From Argopecten irradians (taxonomy: Eukaryota; Mollusca; Bivalvia; Pectinida; Pectinidae): 64,000 nt of DNA. Below, piece after piece: positions 1 through 12,600 of the stretch. Location of the stretch: the NCBI RefSeq assembly GCF_041381155.1, contig NC_091144.1, positions 36,079,762-36,143,761 on the forward strand, in the 5' to 3' direction. Both the position numbers and the translations under genes were made by a program. The notes under the pieces were generated by a model, which was given only the letters and a program-made list of their open reading frames with translations, was not told the DNA's origin and did no database searches. How positions within the stretch are numbered: position 1 is the first letter of the stretch; the number at the start of each line of letters is the position of its first letter.

Positions 1-95
1 CAAAGACACCAAGCAGCACATCTCACCTACCACAATAAAGTGACAACGGCCAAACCAGCCGTCATACTCCCCTATTGCTGACTACTAAGTAAGAA
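1..95 (-). repeat. SINE-like repeat, internal fragment cut by the left edge
   Basis: Matches the interior of the abundant SINE-like family described at 33196-33703 (the stretch with GACACCAAGCA followed by the GACAACGG and AACCAG blocks). The left end lies outside the window. It is diverged from the other copies. Confidence 0.7.
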
Positions 96-245
96 AAGAA
101 ACTAATTTAACTAAAAAGAAAAAAGAAAAGAATAATTTTACATATAGTACAGCACGGGTTGTAGAAGGCAACACATATTGAGGAACCCTAGACGAGCTAT
201 GAATCAAAAGTTCAATTTCACATGAAAATATGAGGGGTTTGTTGC

Positions 246-480
246 TTGTTTGATTGATTATTTTAACGTCCTATTAACAGCCAGGGTCATGTAAGGACGG
301 CCTCCCATGTATGCAGTGTGTAGCATGTGTGAGGTTAGAGGTGCGTGTTTCGGGAGACTGCGGTATGATCGTGTTGTGTCTTCTTGTATAGTGGAACTGT
401 TGCCCTTTTTATAGTGTTATATCACTGACTGAAACATGCTGCCAACGACACCAAGCAACACACCGAACCCGGTCACATTG
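246..480 (-). repeat. SINE-like repeat, 5'-truncated copy
   Basis: Begins on the plus strand with TTGTTTGATT and AACGTCCTATTAACAGCC, which is the reverse complement of the AAAC-rich 3' tail of the family. The copy stops within the GGTCACATT block and so lacks the tRNA-like portion. Confidence 0.8.
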
Positions 481-596
481 ACAAATATCACGATTAAACA
501 CATTAAACACTGGTGCACGATGAAGTGGAACAAAAGGTTGTAACTGAATCTAAGTTAAATACAATACAGAGAACGTAACAAAATCTTGAAAAAGTA

Positions 597-1312
597 GGAA
601 GGTCTTACAGTAAGTTGTGAAACGGTAGGACGGTCTGAAAGTAAGTCCTGATACGGTAGGAAGGTATAAAGTAAGTCGTGATACGGTAGGAAGGTCTTAA
701 AATAAGTTTTGATACAGAAGGAAGGTACAAAGTAAGTCGTGATACGAAAGGAAGGTCTTAAAGTTAGTCGTGATATTGTAGGAAGGGCAAAAGTAAGTCG
801 TGATATGGGTAAGGTCTGAATAAGTAAACGATAGGAAGGTCTGAAAGTAAGTGTGATACGGTAGGTCTGAGTAAGTCGTAATATGGAAGGAAGTCTAGGT
901 GAGTTGAAAGTAAGTCGGGATACTGTAGGAAGGTTTGAATGAAAGTAAGTCGTGATACGGTAGGGAGGTCTGAAAGTAAGTCGTAATAGGTAGGAAGGTC
1001 TGAAAGTAAGTCGTAATAGGTAGGAAGGTCTGAAAGTAAGTCGTAATAGGTAGGAAGGTCTTAAAGTAAGTCGGGCTACTGTAGGAAGGTCTGAAAGTAA
1101 GTCGTGATACGGTAGGGAGGTCTGAAAGTAAGTCGTGATAAGGTATGAAGGTCTGAAAGTAAGTCGTGATACGGTAGGAAGGTCTGAAAGTAAGTCGTGA
1201 TACGGTAGGAAGGTCTGAAAGTAAGTCGTGATATGGTAGGAAGGTCTGAAAGTAAGTCGTGATATGGTAGGAAGGTCTAAAACATACATAGGGGAAGTAA
1301 GTCATGATATTC
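597..1312. repeat. 31-bp minisatellite, about 22 copies
   Basis: Direct tandem repeat with a unit close to GGTCTGAAAGTAAGTCGTGA plus TACGGTAGGAA, about 31 bp. Copies between 960 and 1290 are nearly identical, while those at 597-930 carry more changes and length variants, so the array appears older on its left side. Because 31 is not a multiple of three, long open frames through the array are a by-product of the repeat and not genes. The unit contains GTAAGT, a splice-donor-like string. Confidence 0.95.
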
Positions 1313-1319
1313 CTATGTT

Positions 1320-3300
1320 ATTCTGAAAAATAAATAACGATGAAGAACAATCTTAGTATCAAACGCAAGAGTTCTCGATATTAAAGGTATCGTTGCTACG
1401 AAAATAAGCCAAATCGATGTATTGAAAAAAATAGCAATAGCTATTTCCTCAGTTATGAAACTGCGCACGTGTCTCAAGCGTGAAAGTTTGACAGGTGCAC
1501 CTAGTTTATGAATATAACTTCCCAGCAGCTGGTGGAGTCACCCTTCGTACCATGTTAATAACCTGCTTTTTAAACTCAGCATTTCTTACTGCTGTACGCA
1601 CAGTTGTGGTCTGTGGTGTATTCGTTCCTCTCAGATAGGAAACAAATGATTACCAAACGAAAGAAAAGACATACCGCTGACTTTGCTCTTTAAACAAAAA
1701 ATTCCGGTTTTGTGGTTACTTGTAAATGACATACATTTTCTTCTTATTTTCAGATAGTATGTAAATGTAGCATGCTCTTGACGTGTTAAATGGTTGTGTA
1801 ACTGTTGTGTTTTGTCAAAAGGCTTTTAACTTTTGAATTTTGATGCCTTAAAATATTTTCCGATTTTATCATGTATTATCGTACATGTATCAAACGCAAG
1901 AACTCTCTCTTTAGCTTTTATTTTTTTTTTAATTTAAATGGTATGATTTGTAAGTATAATGGATCTGAATAAACATAAAGAAGGTTATTCTAAGTGTTTG
2001 TTACATTTAGTGATATTTTATAAAAAAAAAGTATCGCGCATCTTTAATAGTATGTATCCACGCTCTGATCATATAAACTGGTCCGAGACACGAAGTGAAG
2101 ATGTTAGAATAGATAGCACACAATGCATGTCTACATGGATATTATCTAAAAGGGAGAGATGTGACTATTGTATATATGAATACAAAAGTTTTACTTCCTA
2201 TCAAAAGAGCCCATCAGGGTAACCGACTAGTGACTCTATTTAATTACACATTTTGTGGCTCTCACAAATGTAAATAAACTTATGAAAATATCCAAAATAT
2301 GACATAAAAGAAATAGATATAATGCTGTAAATAATGGAACAAATCAATAACATATTAATATTAATTATATAGTTTGTGGGTTTTTTTTTTTTTATTTATG
2401 ATGCAAATTAGTTGTTTTGGTTTTTTTAATGTTACGTAAAACTTGCATAAATTATATTTTTATTATTCGGGAATTTCAATTATAAAAAAGGTATCAGGAA
2501 TGTGCTTAAATGTTAAATTCCTTTTCGATACTAGATCCGCCCACATACAAAAGTGGTACAGCGGATGTCGTTAACATTCAAAGCACGTTTTCTTACACCA
2601 TACAAACAACTTACACTGCAATATGCTGCATTCGACATTTAATTTACTACCCGGTTGTTCTGCTGATGCTTATAAAACAGAGATAAACCTAAATTCGCAT
2701 AGTGTCTAAGGTAATATTAATTCTTTATTAATGATCTCTTGTCGAGTATTTCTAATAGTTTCAGTGTCGTTTATACAACTATTCACAGGGACATGTTTCC
2801 AGTCCACGGTCCGGTTATAAGTTATTATTCAGTAACACAACTATACGGACCGATGGATATTGTTTTGTTACGAATCCCTATGACACAAATAACACAAACC
2901 CTAACTGACGTCCAAATCCACACAGAGCTGCTATACAATACCTCATAAAATATCATCTACCGTCGGAATCTGTCTATCTAGGTATTAAAAATCTAATTCT
3001 CGTGAAAGACGATACATAATTTATGTATTCTGTATACAGGATAGAAGGAAATGACTTCACAATTGCGTATGATTCATAAAGATATGGCAAAAAATAAAAC
3101 GTGGATTATTTCTTTAATCTAAAATAACCCACAGATACACCAGATGTAGGAAGAAACAAGAAACCATTCAAGATCTCTGATAATGAAATCAAAATAAATG
3201 TCTGTTGACGCTATGAATAAAAAAAGAAAACTAAAAAAGCACAAATATGTAAGAAAACATGGAAATTATGATTAAACGAATGATAATATACAAATAATAA
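1320..3300. other. AT-rich non-coding stretch
   Basis: I see no gene, RNA or clear repeat here. I looked on the minus strand for a second SRCR exon (the GPIW-like continuation expected after 3311) and did not find one. Confidence 0.5.
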
Positions 3301-3310
3301 TTTAACTTAC

Positions 3311-3569
3311 GTCGGCCTTGTCCAAATCGACTACTGGACGTGGCTTCGATGGCACTGACAAATCCAAGCTGACGACATGCCACATTAGCGTCCCGTAAGT
3401 CCCAGCTGTAGTCACAGATAGCTCCCCATCTGAACCTGTGATAGACCAGGACTGTCCCCTCGGACGGGGAACTACCCCCCAGGAGCCGTATATCGCCATC
3501 CCTGAACCCACTTGATACACCAAGCAACATCCCGTACATACATACGGCTATCATCACTGAATACCCCAT
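3311..3569 (-). CDS. SRCR-domain protein, first coding exon (partial gene)
   Basis: Encodes the start of a secreted scavenger-receptor cysteine-rich (SRCR) protein. From ATG at 3569, residues 1-21 form a hydrophobic signal peptide (MGYSVMIAVCMYGMLL...). Residues 26-86 match the first half of an SRCR domain: IRLLGGSSPSEGTVLVYH, then WGAICD, then DANVACRQLGF, ending in RFGQGR. The exon ends at a consensus donor GTAAGT (reverse strand, 3305-3310) in phase 1. In the family, SRCR domains bind microbial or self ligands outside the cell. The remaining half of the domain (the W-L-D-D and later cysteines) is not visible to the left, so the gene either continues outside the window or is a broken copy. 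An in-frame upstream methionine near 3624 is possible, but the 3569 start gives the better signal peptide. Confidence 0.82.
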
Positions 3570-5760
3570 GATGATTTTGGTAATATTTTTTTTCCACAAG
3601 ATTAAATAAATATTCAATATCACCAAAAACTATCCGCTGGTACCGCTCTATGACGAGCTGTTGCTCTCCCGGGAGTGTCTTACCGACTGTCGTCTGCTCA
3701 TACACTGAAACAATCGCCTCGTCACAGACATTTTGTAAACCCCGGCGCGTGCACCCTCAATTCCTTAAGACTATGAAAGCGCGCGTTATTTGACCCATGT
3801 CCATGGCAAAGTTCAATGAAATTTAAAACTTCTGAACTCCCGTAGCGAATGCTTCGTCTGACAAGACAGTCGGTTGTGCTGAGGCTATATCGTCCACTGA
3901 GAGATACGCTTGATGAGTTGGTAGTCCACGGTACAACACGCTATGATCACAATCCTAATGGCTTTATACCTTTGGAATACATTGAGAATTTAATAGTTTT
4001 AGGTGACGATCTGTTTGTTGGACCTGCATAGCTTTAAAGGGTCTTTATGTAACCGTTACCGACTCACAAATGTCCCGCTAGCATGCGAATCACTTCTCTC
4101 CTTGTGAACCATTGAACATTTTGTGTAAATATCCCACTGTACCACTAAGAGATCCAGTCACTTGTTCTGAGGCCCAAAATGACAAAATAGTAAGCATACC
4201 TATTACGTCACGTGGCGAGTTATGTATATATGTCGGGAGTGAGGTCATTACACCTACCGTGCGGTGGAAATGAGGCAGGATGTTCACTAGCAATAATGTC
4301 TTCACATGCATTCTGCATATAACTTCTTTTTTATTTACTACTAGTCTACCGGAGAATCTGCATCATCTCAAATTTGTCCTAAAGCCTTTCTCAAAACAGG
4401 TGTTCGGGGGCGTCAGATGTAGCGAGACTGCACTTATGTTAGCTTCAAGCATGCAATTCTTTAAAGCACGGTTAGCTTCATCCCAAAAATCACAAAATTC
4501 AATCGCTGTTTGTTGAATAAGAAAACGCAAATGTGTCACGCAGAAAATATTATTTGCGTTCAGCATCTTCGATTAACCAAGTGTTGCTGTTCACTTCCTG
4601 ATTTTCCCTTTTAAATGTCATTTTGTATTCATCATTCTCTAGTCGTTAAAGAAATGAAGCTTGACAGACATAAGAAAAACCCTAGCATTACTTATGTTGA
4701 TGAGTTATGCGTTTCACTACTCCTGGTGTGTATTTTTCTGAGATGAAATATAATGAAATAAATATGAATAAAAGTTACATATATTTTGCTAGACAAATTA
4801 TATGCATGATAAAATACTTTTTATTGCAATACGTCCTTCCGAACTTGAATGGAACATCAAATGTCATTTATAGGATCACATTTCATTGTACTTAAACGTC
4901 AATGAATGGACGAGTAAAAATATATTTGTACAATATGCCGTCGCATTCAGAATCATAAAAGATAAATCTTAAATTGAACCATACTCTTCCAACAAGAATT
5001 TTCAGTTAAAATCCAATTGTTTTAATTGCTTATCCTTTTTACTGTTACCCGGTAAAATTAGCAGCAACCTGTTAAATGTTTACAATCTAATGCATTGACT
5101 TGCTTAAATCATTGTTATTGTCTCATGCATAAAATCACGTCGGTCGATACATCAGCGCAGTGATAGCTTGGAGAAAAGAAACCTCCAATATTTTTGAAAG
5201 TTCTTTTGGTTAGATTGAACTATAAGGACCTAACTTAAATATATCTGTATGCTATAAATATTGCATAAAAAACAATAACACCTCATATCGCAAATAAAAA
5301 TATCATTAGCAACAAGAAAAGATCATTCATCCCGAAGTTTTTGACTACAGTAAAGATTCAAACAATCGACTCCTGTTGCTGATTCTTTTTCCATCAGATT
5401 AAAAAAGAGTGACAAATCAATACAGTAAAAACGCTCATGGTTATAACATAGTACATTTCATTCCCCGTTGTTGTACCTAAATATCTGTAATTCATGTTTG
5501 CAGAACTATGTTTAAATCGAAGTAACCAGTTTCGTTGGTCCCCCGAGGTTCGTTATAACTATATTAACTGTAATATTTATTCATTTTTGTATGTCAATAA
5601 TGGAAAATCTTCAATGAAGACTATTATATTTGACGTAATTTTGGACTTGGATGAAGTTCATTTAGCAAAAAATAATACTGGTTTTTTACGGGTTACAGAT
5701 ATTGTAGAAAAAGTAAACAGTTTTGAATGTTTGTATACATGTAAGCAATTATTATAGCTG
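3570..5760. other. Non-coding stretch, probable upstream region of the SRCR exon
   Basis: Sequence just upstream of the SRCR start (3570-3870, minus-strand sense) is less AT-rich and has GCGCG strings, which would suit a 5' UTR or promoter. No TATA box is convincing. The remainder to 5760 shows no recognisable gene or repeat. Confidence 0.35.
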
Positions 5761-5762
5761 CA

Positions 5763-5900
5763 GGGCCTATATTCACGAACATTCTTTAACAATAAAGAAT
5801 ACATTAACTTAAAAATTCCACATAGAAAAGCATCACAACGTTTAAATGTAACAATCTGAGATAAAGTATTCTAAAATTGAGGAGTGTTCGTTAAACTGGG
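5763..5900. mobile_element. Short MITE with GGGCC...GAACATTC ends
   Basis: The left end GGGCCTATATTCACGAACAT and the reverse complement of the right end (CCCAGTTTAACGAACACTCC) form imperfect terminal inverted repeats about 25 bp long around a 138-bp element with no coding capacity. The same end sequence bounds the larger elements at 24787-25300 and 56703-58020, so this looks like a deleted member of that family. Confidence 0.65.
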
Positions 5901-6897
5901 ATTACATTGTGTAAAGAAAGTTATTGCGTTATGAATATCATATGCATGTTAATATAGATTTTAATAATGACTAGAACCTGAATAATGTTTAAAGGTCACT
6001 GCAGAGTGATATAAAAACAAAGTCAATACGACAAGGAAGTGGAAAGAAAATGGACAGCCAAAACTAAGCCGCTGATCTTACGCAAAAGGAAGCAACCCTG
6101 GAGCAAAAGCTGCCTTCTATTATCGAGAACAAACATTATCATATACCGTCGTTTCCTTCAAATAGCGGTGACATTGGTGATGGTAATTGAATATATACGT
6201 AATGCATAAGGAAGTTCGATGCTTCATAACAAGATAGGCCGGTGGTATATATAAATAATATGACCCCTCAACACTGTCTGCATCGTGCTAATTAGTACGT
6301 GGTAGTCACCACAGACATGTCGTTGAAATGTGCCTGAGCACGGCATGCTGAGAGTTAAGGATAATTATCTGGGCGGGGCTGGTGACAGTCGCTGCTACAA
6401 GGATCTAACATTTGACTCTTGTTATTCTCAACGCTCTGTTATATAACATACACTTACTGTACATATATACCGATAATGCACCGCTTGAACCGGAAACGAT
6501 GGGAAGCATGTGTTTACTGGTGACATGCGCGAATTATCGCATATTCACTACTGTGTATTCTTCGTAGACAGGCCTTGTCGATGTGTGATGACGCTGATGC
6601 ATATATTGAATAACATCCAGCCATGTCATAATATTGGAAGACACATGACTCATTAAAGAATTTGATACGCCAATCGTCTAACTGCTCGTGGCATGCAAAA
6701 TTATTGAACTTGTTTAATACATTTCATAATACATAGTCACTCGTGTAAAAATGTTTGACTGTCTCATTGACGAATACGAAACTCACATAAATTAGGACAT
6801 TCGGAAAGTATTATGCATAATGCATAATGTGTATCCAATCATTCTACATATTTATGTAAAACATTTAAGGTTTGATGCAATATTGCTATTTCATACT

Positions 6898-6993
6898 TGC
6901 TACCACAGTCTCCCAAAACACACACATGCACTCCATACATACTAGACACCACATCAATGGGAGGCCGTCCTTACATGACCCCGGCTGTTAAGT
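6898..6993 (+). repeat. SINE-like repeat fragment
   Basis: Contains CAGTCTCCCAAAACACAC and the GGGAGGCCGTCCTTACATGA block of the family in plus orientation, without the AAAC tail. Confidence 0.75.
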
Positions 6994-7015
6994 ATAGGAG
7001 AAACACTGAAAACTG

Positions 7016-7145
7016 TGGAATAATCAAGATAATGAATTGTTCGAGGCCCGTAAGGGCCGATAATTATTATTACTTAAAACATGGCACAGAATGTCAATGG
7101 TACTCTCCACTATTACACTGGGTATTGTTTAACTATTCCACAGCT
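7016..7145. mobile_element. MITE with CTGTGGAATA ends
   Basis: Starts CTGTGGAATAATCAA and ends TTTAACTATTCCACAG, giving imperfect terminal inverted repeats of about 16 bp around 130 bp of non-coding DNA. The same terminal sequence makes up the foldback at 7766-7837. Confidence 0.6.
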
Positions 7146-7390
7146 CCAGGTAAACCTTACTACCTATTTAAACCTTGAGACCTATTCATGATTCATTTAT
7201 TTACCTCAGTCGGAGAACAAGAATGACGATTTGCATGATTTATTTGAAAGATCCATGCACAGGTTTTATATAGTACTCACACTGAAACATTTACTCAGTT
7301 TAGGTTTTACTGTTGAACTTGGAGGACCATAAATATGTAGCTCTGTATATGCAGTAGTGATGATTTTTGGATATAAATTTGAAGTAATTT

Positions 7391-7617
7391 ACGACTGGTC
7401 GCCCGTTGTAAGTATATTGTGACCGGGTGGGGTGTGTTGCTTGGTGTCTTCGACGGCATTCTGCAGTAATATAGCACTGTAAAAAGGGCAACAGTTCCAC
7501 TATACAAATAGACACAACACGCACCTTTCACAACATACACGCAACACACCATACACGGGAGGCCGCCCTTACATGACCAAAGCTGTTAATAGGACATTAA
7601 TGAATCAAACAAACAAT
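7391..7617 (+). repeat. SINE-like repeat, 5'-truncated copy with tail
   Basis: Plus-orientation copy running from ACGACTGGTCGCCCGTTGT through ACCGGGTGGGGTGTGTTGCT to GCTGTTAATAGGACATTAA and an AAACAAAC tail. Confidence 0.88.
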
Positions 7618-7765
7618 GAAAATAAGTTTTAAAATACATCACGTCACAACAACGTTGACAAGTACATGGGTTAATCTTTAATCCATTTCTCGGAGGATTT
7701 AATTTTGTATTTCTGATTACATGCTGCTAAGCTATGTTCATCTGAGTCACTATATTCACCTTCAA

Positions 7766-7837
7766 CTGTGGAATAGTTACCTTTTCCCGTGGAATAGTTC
7801 ACAAACTATTCCACAGCAAAAGGTAACTATTCCACAG
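7766..7837. repeat. 72-bp foldback made of four TGGAATAGTT units
   Basis: Outer arms of 20 bp are a perfect inverted repeat (CTGTGGAATAGTTACCTTTT at 7766-7785 and its complement at 7818-7837). A second inverted pair of GTGGAATAGTT lies inside, so the whole piece can fold into a long hairpin. It shares its end with the MITE at 7016-7145. Confidence 0.85.
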
Positions 7838-7903
7838 TAGTAAGTGATAATAGTAGACATTGCTCCGACTATACCTCAAGCTATAACAATAGATGACATC
7901 ACA

Positions 7904-7946
7904 GCCATGTTTGAATAGGACGTTAATTTAATCAAACAAACAAACA
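7904..7946 (+). repeat. SINE-like repeat, tail fragment only
   Basis: Only the 3' end remains: GAATAGGACGTTAATTTAAT followed by CAAACAAACAAAC. The retention of the tail and loss of all else is typical 5' truncation. Confidence 0.7.
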
Positions 7947-8255
7947 ATAGAAAAAATAATTTGACATAATCTACAGCAGTGTGTTAACACCTACAACGCC
8001 TATCATTGGTTATCTCCGACCTTCCTTGATTTCTATTGGGTGCATATATATGACTTTTGATTTCGGACTTATTTTCTTTTAATTTCATTGACAAAAGGTA
8101 ATTACTTCTTTAAAATATAAATAACAGAATAGATGTTATCTATTCAAACACTTTATTTCGAAGCTTAAAGATATACAATGTACATAACGTTTGATGTATT
8201 ATATAGTGCTATAGCTTCCATGATAGTAGAGTGAACAACTGATCACCACACGGTG

Positions 8256-8330
8256 ATTTCATTTCTCGAGTTAGACTTAAAGAATTCACTGTAAAGTTGA
8301 ATTATTTAAGTCAAACTCGAGATATTAAAT
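8256..8330. repeat. Foldback with CTCGAGTTAGACTTAA arms
   Basis: Left arm TTTCTCGAGTTAGACTTAA and right arm TTAAGTCAAACTCGAGATA form an imperfect inverted repeat of about 30 bp per arm with a short loop. No coding capacity; probably a small MITE. Confidence 0.75.
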
Positions 8331-8334
8331 CATC

Positions 8335-11105
8335 ATGGAAAAAGTTATTAGGCATGAAAACGCGAATATAAATTAGTTTACATTATAAAAACTCAAACTT
8401 AAGCTATAATGTGATGTCGAAATATTATGGACACTATTGTTTCAGAAAACACGTTTAAATAATTCGTAGTGATGGTTTATGACAAAACATGAACCTCGAT
8501 GTGTATTCTGAATGTTAATGACAAGAAAGCATGAAAGAAGCACCAATACAAAGCTTCAGATTGGAACTTAACAACAACAAAAAAAATTTGAAGATGGATA
8601 CTTTTTACAGTTAGCAGACACAAATATTAAAAAAATGGTGAATCTTGAAATCCGGATAGTTTTTCCATTACATTCACTGGAGGATATAACGTATTTATAT
8701 TAATAATTCAAACAGTGTGCATCGCGTCAAATCAATAGCTATATGCAGCCAAGCCGAACAACAACCCTACTACTTAACTGCTCGGGGTCAGTTACCCCAA
8801 CATTCCTTCATGGCGAACGCAAAGTTTCCGAAATCTCAAGGAGCGGTTTATGTTGCGATTAGGCCTACAGTATCTTGTGGATATCGAAAGCTATTAAAAC
8901 TCAACACATAAACGTCAAACATGTAGCCATATCTTACACAAACGAGGAATAATTACGGACAAAAAAATCTGCGTCTAGACATTAAAATGGAGTGTGGGCG
9001 TGGGCACCTGATCACGTGATTGAAGAATTATAGAGGATTTTCCAACGACTGCGTTTGAATATCTTTTTTTTATCAAAGATCTGTTTTATCTTAAAAGATT
9101 GATTCGCACGGATATTATTCTGATTTCCACTTTTTAAGAGTTTTTTCTCTTTCTTTGATTTGATTATGGGTTTGTACTTTTGAGAAAAATGACATTTTAA
9201 ACCATTTTCAAGCACCTTTAATATTTTCACACCTAACATTTGCCTGTATGTAATCTACACAAACTGTTGACATCGATCAAACATGGAAACTTAAACCACA
9301 CGTAGACAAACTTCTTACTCATTTCTTTAATTCTCATATGAAATAAAAACAAGTCTGTTGGAATACTATATTACATTTGTTCAAACTTCATAATGAAACT
9401 GATACTATCAGAAACATGGGAATATGCTACAAGTTGACTGAAAGTTCATATCCGATTTGATACACATCTTTTTACCTGTGACTTTTGGTACAAAGTGTGC
9501 GGTCCTCCCTATTGGCACTGGTCCTGCAGCTTTGATGTAGCGATAACAACACCATGGTACAAAACGTTCTGGATTTCTATCAGTTTGTAACTGAATCTAG
9601 CCGAGGTTAATGAAACAGGTACAAGATGAATTTCTGGGGTTATACATTGTGTTCAGATCGTGTTATCGTAATATTCCTATAAACAGATATCCTTGTACTT
9701 ATCTTGACTTCGAGATAGACAAATTCTTAACGTGGCATAAATATAACTTACTAATAAATCACTGTCAAAAAGGATTAATGTTTTGCGTGCCTTGTAGGTT
9801 GTGTATCAAGCTCATTATAACACGTTATGCACCTCATGCCAAACTTCCTTGTAACGAGCATTTCCATTGGATTAAAATTACCTTATCCTCTCATAACGTA
9901 AAAAATGACGTCATCGTCTGTAACGCCGTTTCTGATGACTGCAACAGTGTTGCAATTATTTCATTGGAAAAAAAAGAGTCTCTAAAAGATTCATGGGATA
10001 AGATTGAATTAATAGGATTTACATGGATATAATGTTATATGTTATGGAGCTATAACACAAAATTACTAAGAATTATTACTTATATATGCCAAGCGTAATT
10101 AAGTTTTTCTCTTGCCTATTTATCGATAAACATGACTATCGATAAACATCGTCATTTTTATGGCCTTTTGATTATAAAGGTACCTACCAAAGCTTTAACA
10201 AATTGAAAACTGTGATGGCTATGTGGTTACGATGTTCTGAACTGTAACTATCAGCCCTTCATAGTTTGGCCGAGTTTGTTTTAAAAGTGATTGTAAATAG
10301 TCTACCACTTGTGCTCCACCTCTGATTTCTGTTGGCTAATGATTAATGTGTCTGATCTTCACCAACTATCCTTATTTGAATTTATATAATAAGGTGGTTA
10401 AAGTGTGTGATACAAATAGTACCTAGTAGTTTATTAATCAGAGCCAAACACTGATAAATAATACCTAGGGTTTTGCACAATAACGAATTTTCAGTCCTTA
10501 CTACAATAATATCTGTATTTCGTTAAATATGTCTTATCTTTGTGATTAAGATTACAGGTATTTCCTTTTAATCTTAATTTTCAGATCTTCTAACCCCGCA
10601 TATAGAACTACACTTTGCTGAACAGTTACCGACCTCCATGCACGATATAGTTTGGCCTATGTCTCTATAAGTCAAAAAACATTAGAAATACTATCAAGTA
10701 TTGGAAATTAATACTATTTGCACTTTGTAACTAGGTATCATCCTAATACAAAATGCCGGATGGATTTTGAAATCAGCTCAGGAGTGTACTCAAAGAACAA
10801 TAGTCCGGTTTAATATTTAATACCTGGCTTACGACACTAGAGTAAAGATATGTCTGAACGAACCGCGGGAGATGTGTTGTATAATCCGGGTGTTACGGCA
10901 ATATGACAGATGATAGCGGTGAGTGGACGATGATGTTATTGCACGGTGTAAATATCCAATGCCATCTTAACACCATTTTTGTTTCATTTAGCTCCAGAAT
11001 TAGGTAAATATGCAATTTTGCAAATATTTTAAAACATATTAAAAGGTATTTCTTGCAGGAAATTCAGCGAACATCAATTTGATTATATTGTGTTAACAAC
11101 ATGTT
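8335..11105. other. Non-coding stretch without recognised features
   Basis: AT-rich. The longest open frame (9610-10032, plus strand, 140 codons) has no domain I recognise, and I do not call it a gene. No other feature seen. Confidence 0.4.
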
Positions 11106-11110
11106 TGAAA

Positions 11111-11204
11111 CATAATTGTTTACGGCGCATAAGACATATACAACTGCTATTTTAACGACATAATTGTTACGGCGATAAGACATATACAACTGCTATTTTA
11201 ACGA
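11111..11204. repeat. Two-copy tandem duplication, about 47 bp
   Basis: Copy 1 (11111-11158) and copy 2 (11159-11204) both run CATAATTGTT...AAGACATATACAACTGCT and ATTTTAACGA, differing only by small indels. This indicates a recent local duplication. Confidence 0.9.
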
Positions 11205-11225
11205 TAATGAATGCTGAAATTTAAA

Positions 11226-11280
11226 ACAAAATATATATATAGCATGTGAAAAAAACATATATATATATATATGTACAATA
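11226..11280. repeat. AT dinucleotide-rich microsatellite
   Basis: Two short runs of ATATATAT separated by GCATGTGAAAAAAAC, with a similar ATCATGTGAAAC motif just after, so the block itself is partly duplicated. Confidence 0.7.
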
Positions 11281-12164
11281 TATCATGTGAAACAAAATTC
11301 GGGAAAAGCCCATGTGATGAAACCAAATTTAAAGTATACAAGTGTTTTTTTTTTGTTTTTTTTTGCTGAAAATAATGAAACTGTCAACGTTCCCAAAAGG
11401 CAAAACAATTTATCGAAGTCCGTCACCTTTGCTGAAATTATCTCTATTTATTACAAAGTAAAATGCAAAAAATACTTACGTATGCGTTAAAATCGCGTCA
11501 CTGACCTATTTAAGAAGTTTCTTCTATTTACATGCAGAATCTCTTTAATTTTCTAACTGTTGTTTTTCTCTACGCAAATGGCGTGATGAATATTTTTAGC
11601 GTGATAGTGTTTATGTATTTGTAAACCGCGGTGTTTACTCTAAACCTTGGTGTGACATTATTCATTAACATTTACAGATTTATGAAATGTCTAAGTAATA
11701 CAAAAAGACATAAATCATGGTTTTAAATGCAAATGATTAACTCAAGAGAAAACGACAAAAATTACACAAGGTATGATGAAATGGATTTCAGAAAATGAAC
11801 ACTAACGTAATTGTTTAAATCGTGAAATATTACCCATTGTATTAATACAGATACCATTGTTGTGAAGTGAGATCGTCTTAGTTGTTATCTTGTCATCTAC
11901 ATTTAATACCAGATATGAAAGGACATTAGTAGAGCTATATCACGCTACTAGCGGCCATGTCTGCGTGCTGCACGCTATATTATCCCAAGAAAGACTAAAA
12001 GTAATAGGACAGTCATGGCCAAGGCAGTCTTCTTTTTTACAAGTTTCAAGGGTTGGGCCGCTGGGTTCATTTCTCTGACAACAGGCAGTCTTAAGGTATG
12101 CATGAGATTATTAAGATTTTCGTATTTCCAACATCCATAAATACTTTAATACGTTTTTACACTT

Positions 12165-12600
12165 ACGGAACCCTTTACATTCAAATAACAGTATTTGTTA
12201 TTTAGAAAAGTCCCACGCTTTTTAAACTGTTAGGTACAGGATTTGAAGTCGAGTGCAGGGGAAACTTCGTCCTATGAATATAATTTCTTTCGATTACTTA
12301 CAACATTCCCATACATGTACTTAAACATTTATTCACAATCAATGAATCCTTTATAATCACATAGTTTAATATTTAGAAACATCCCACGTGTTGAAAATAG
12401 TTTGGTGTAAGATATGAAGTCGTCAGCAGGAAAAAACTTCATCCTATGAATAAGAATTCCCTACGCTTACTCAGAGCATTCCTATACTTCATTTATAATC
12501 ACATATAACAGTGTTTGTATTTAGTAAATTCTCATGCTTTTCAAACAGTTTAGATATGTAAGATAAGATTATGAACTCGAAAGTACTTCCTTCATTTACA
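12165..12600. repeat. Diverged tandem repeat, unit about 170-185 bp
   Basis: The sequence series 'ATTTAGAAA..TCCCACG', 'AAACT/AGTTTGGT.TA.GA', 'GAAGTCG', 'AACTTC.TCCTATGAATA' and 'CATTCC.ATAC' occurs at about 12200-12320, again at about 12372-12495, and partly from about 12515. The three copies are strongly diverged. Confidence 0.7.

Noticed and set aside
555-1305. Two long minus-strand open frames (244 and 136 codons) with repeating RPSYxITTYFQT-like peptides
   Set aside because: They are produced by the 31-bp minisatellite, which cycles through all three frames. No domain, promoter or splice context.
4363-4566. Minus-strand frame with FCDFWDEANRALKNCMLEANIS
   Set aside because: Looks more protein-like than its neighbours, but I recognise no family and see no flanking splice sites.
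9610-10032. 140-codon plus-strand open frame
   Set aside because: No recognised domain, no splice or promoter support, AT-rich codon use like the surroundings. Left uncalled.
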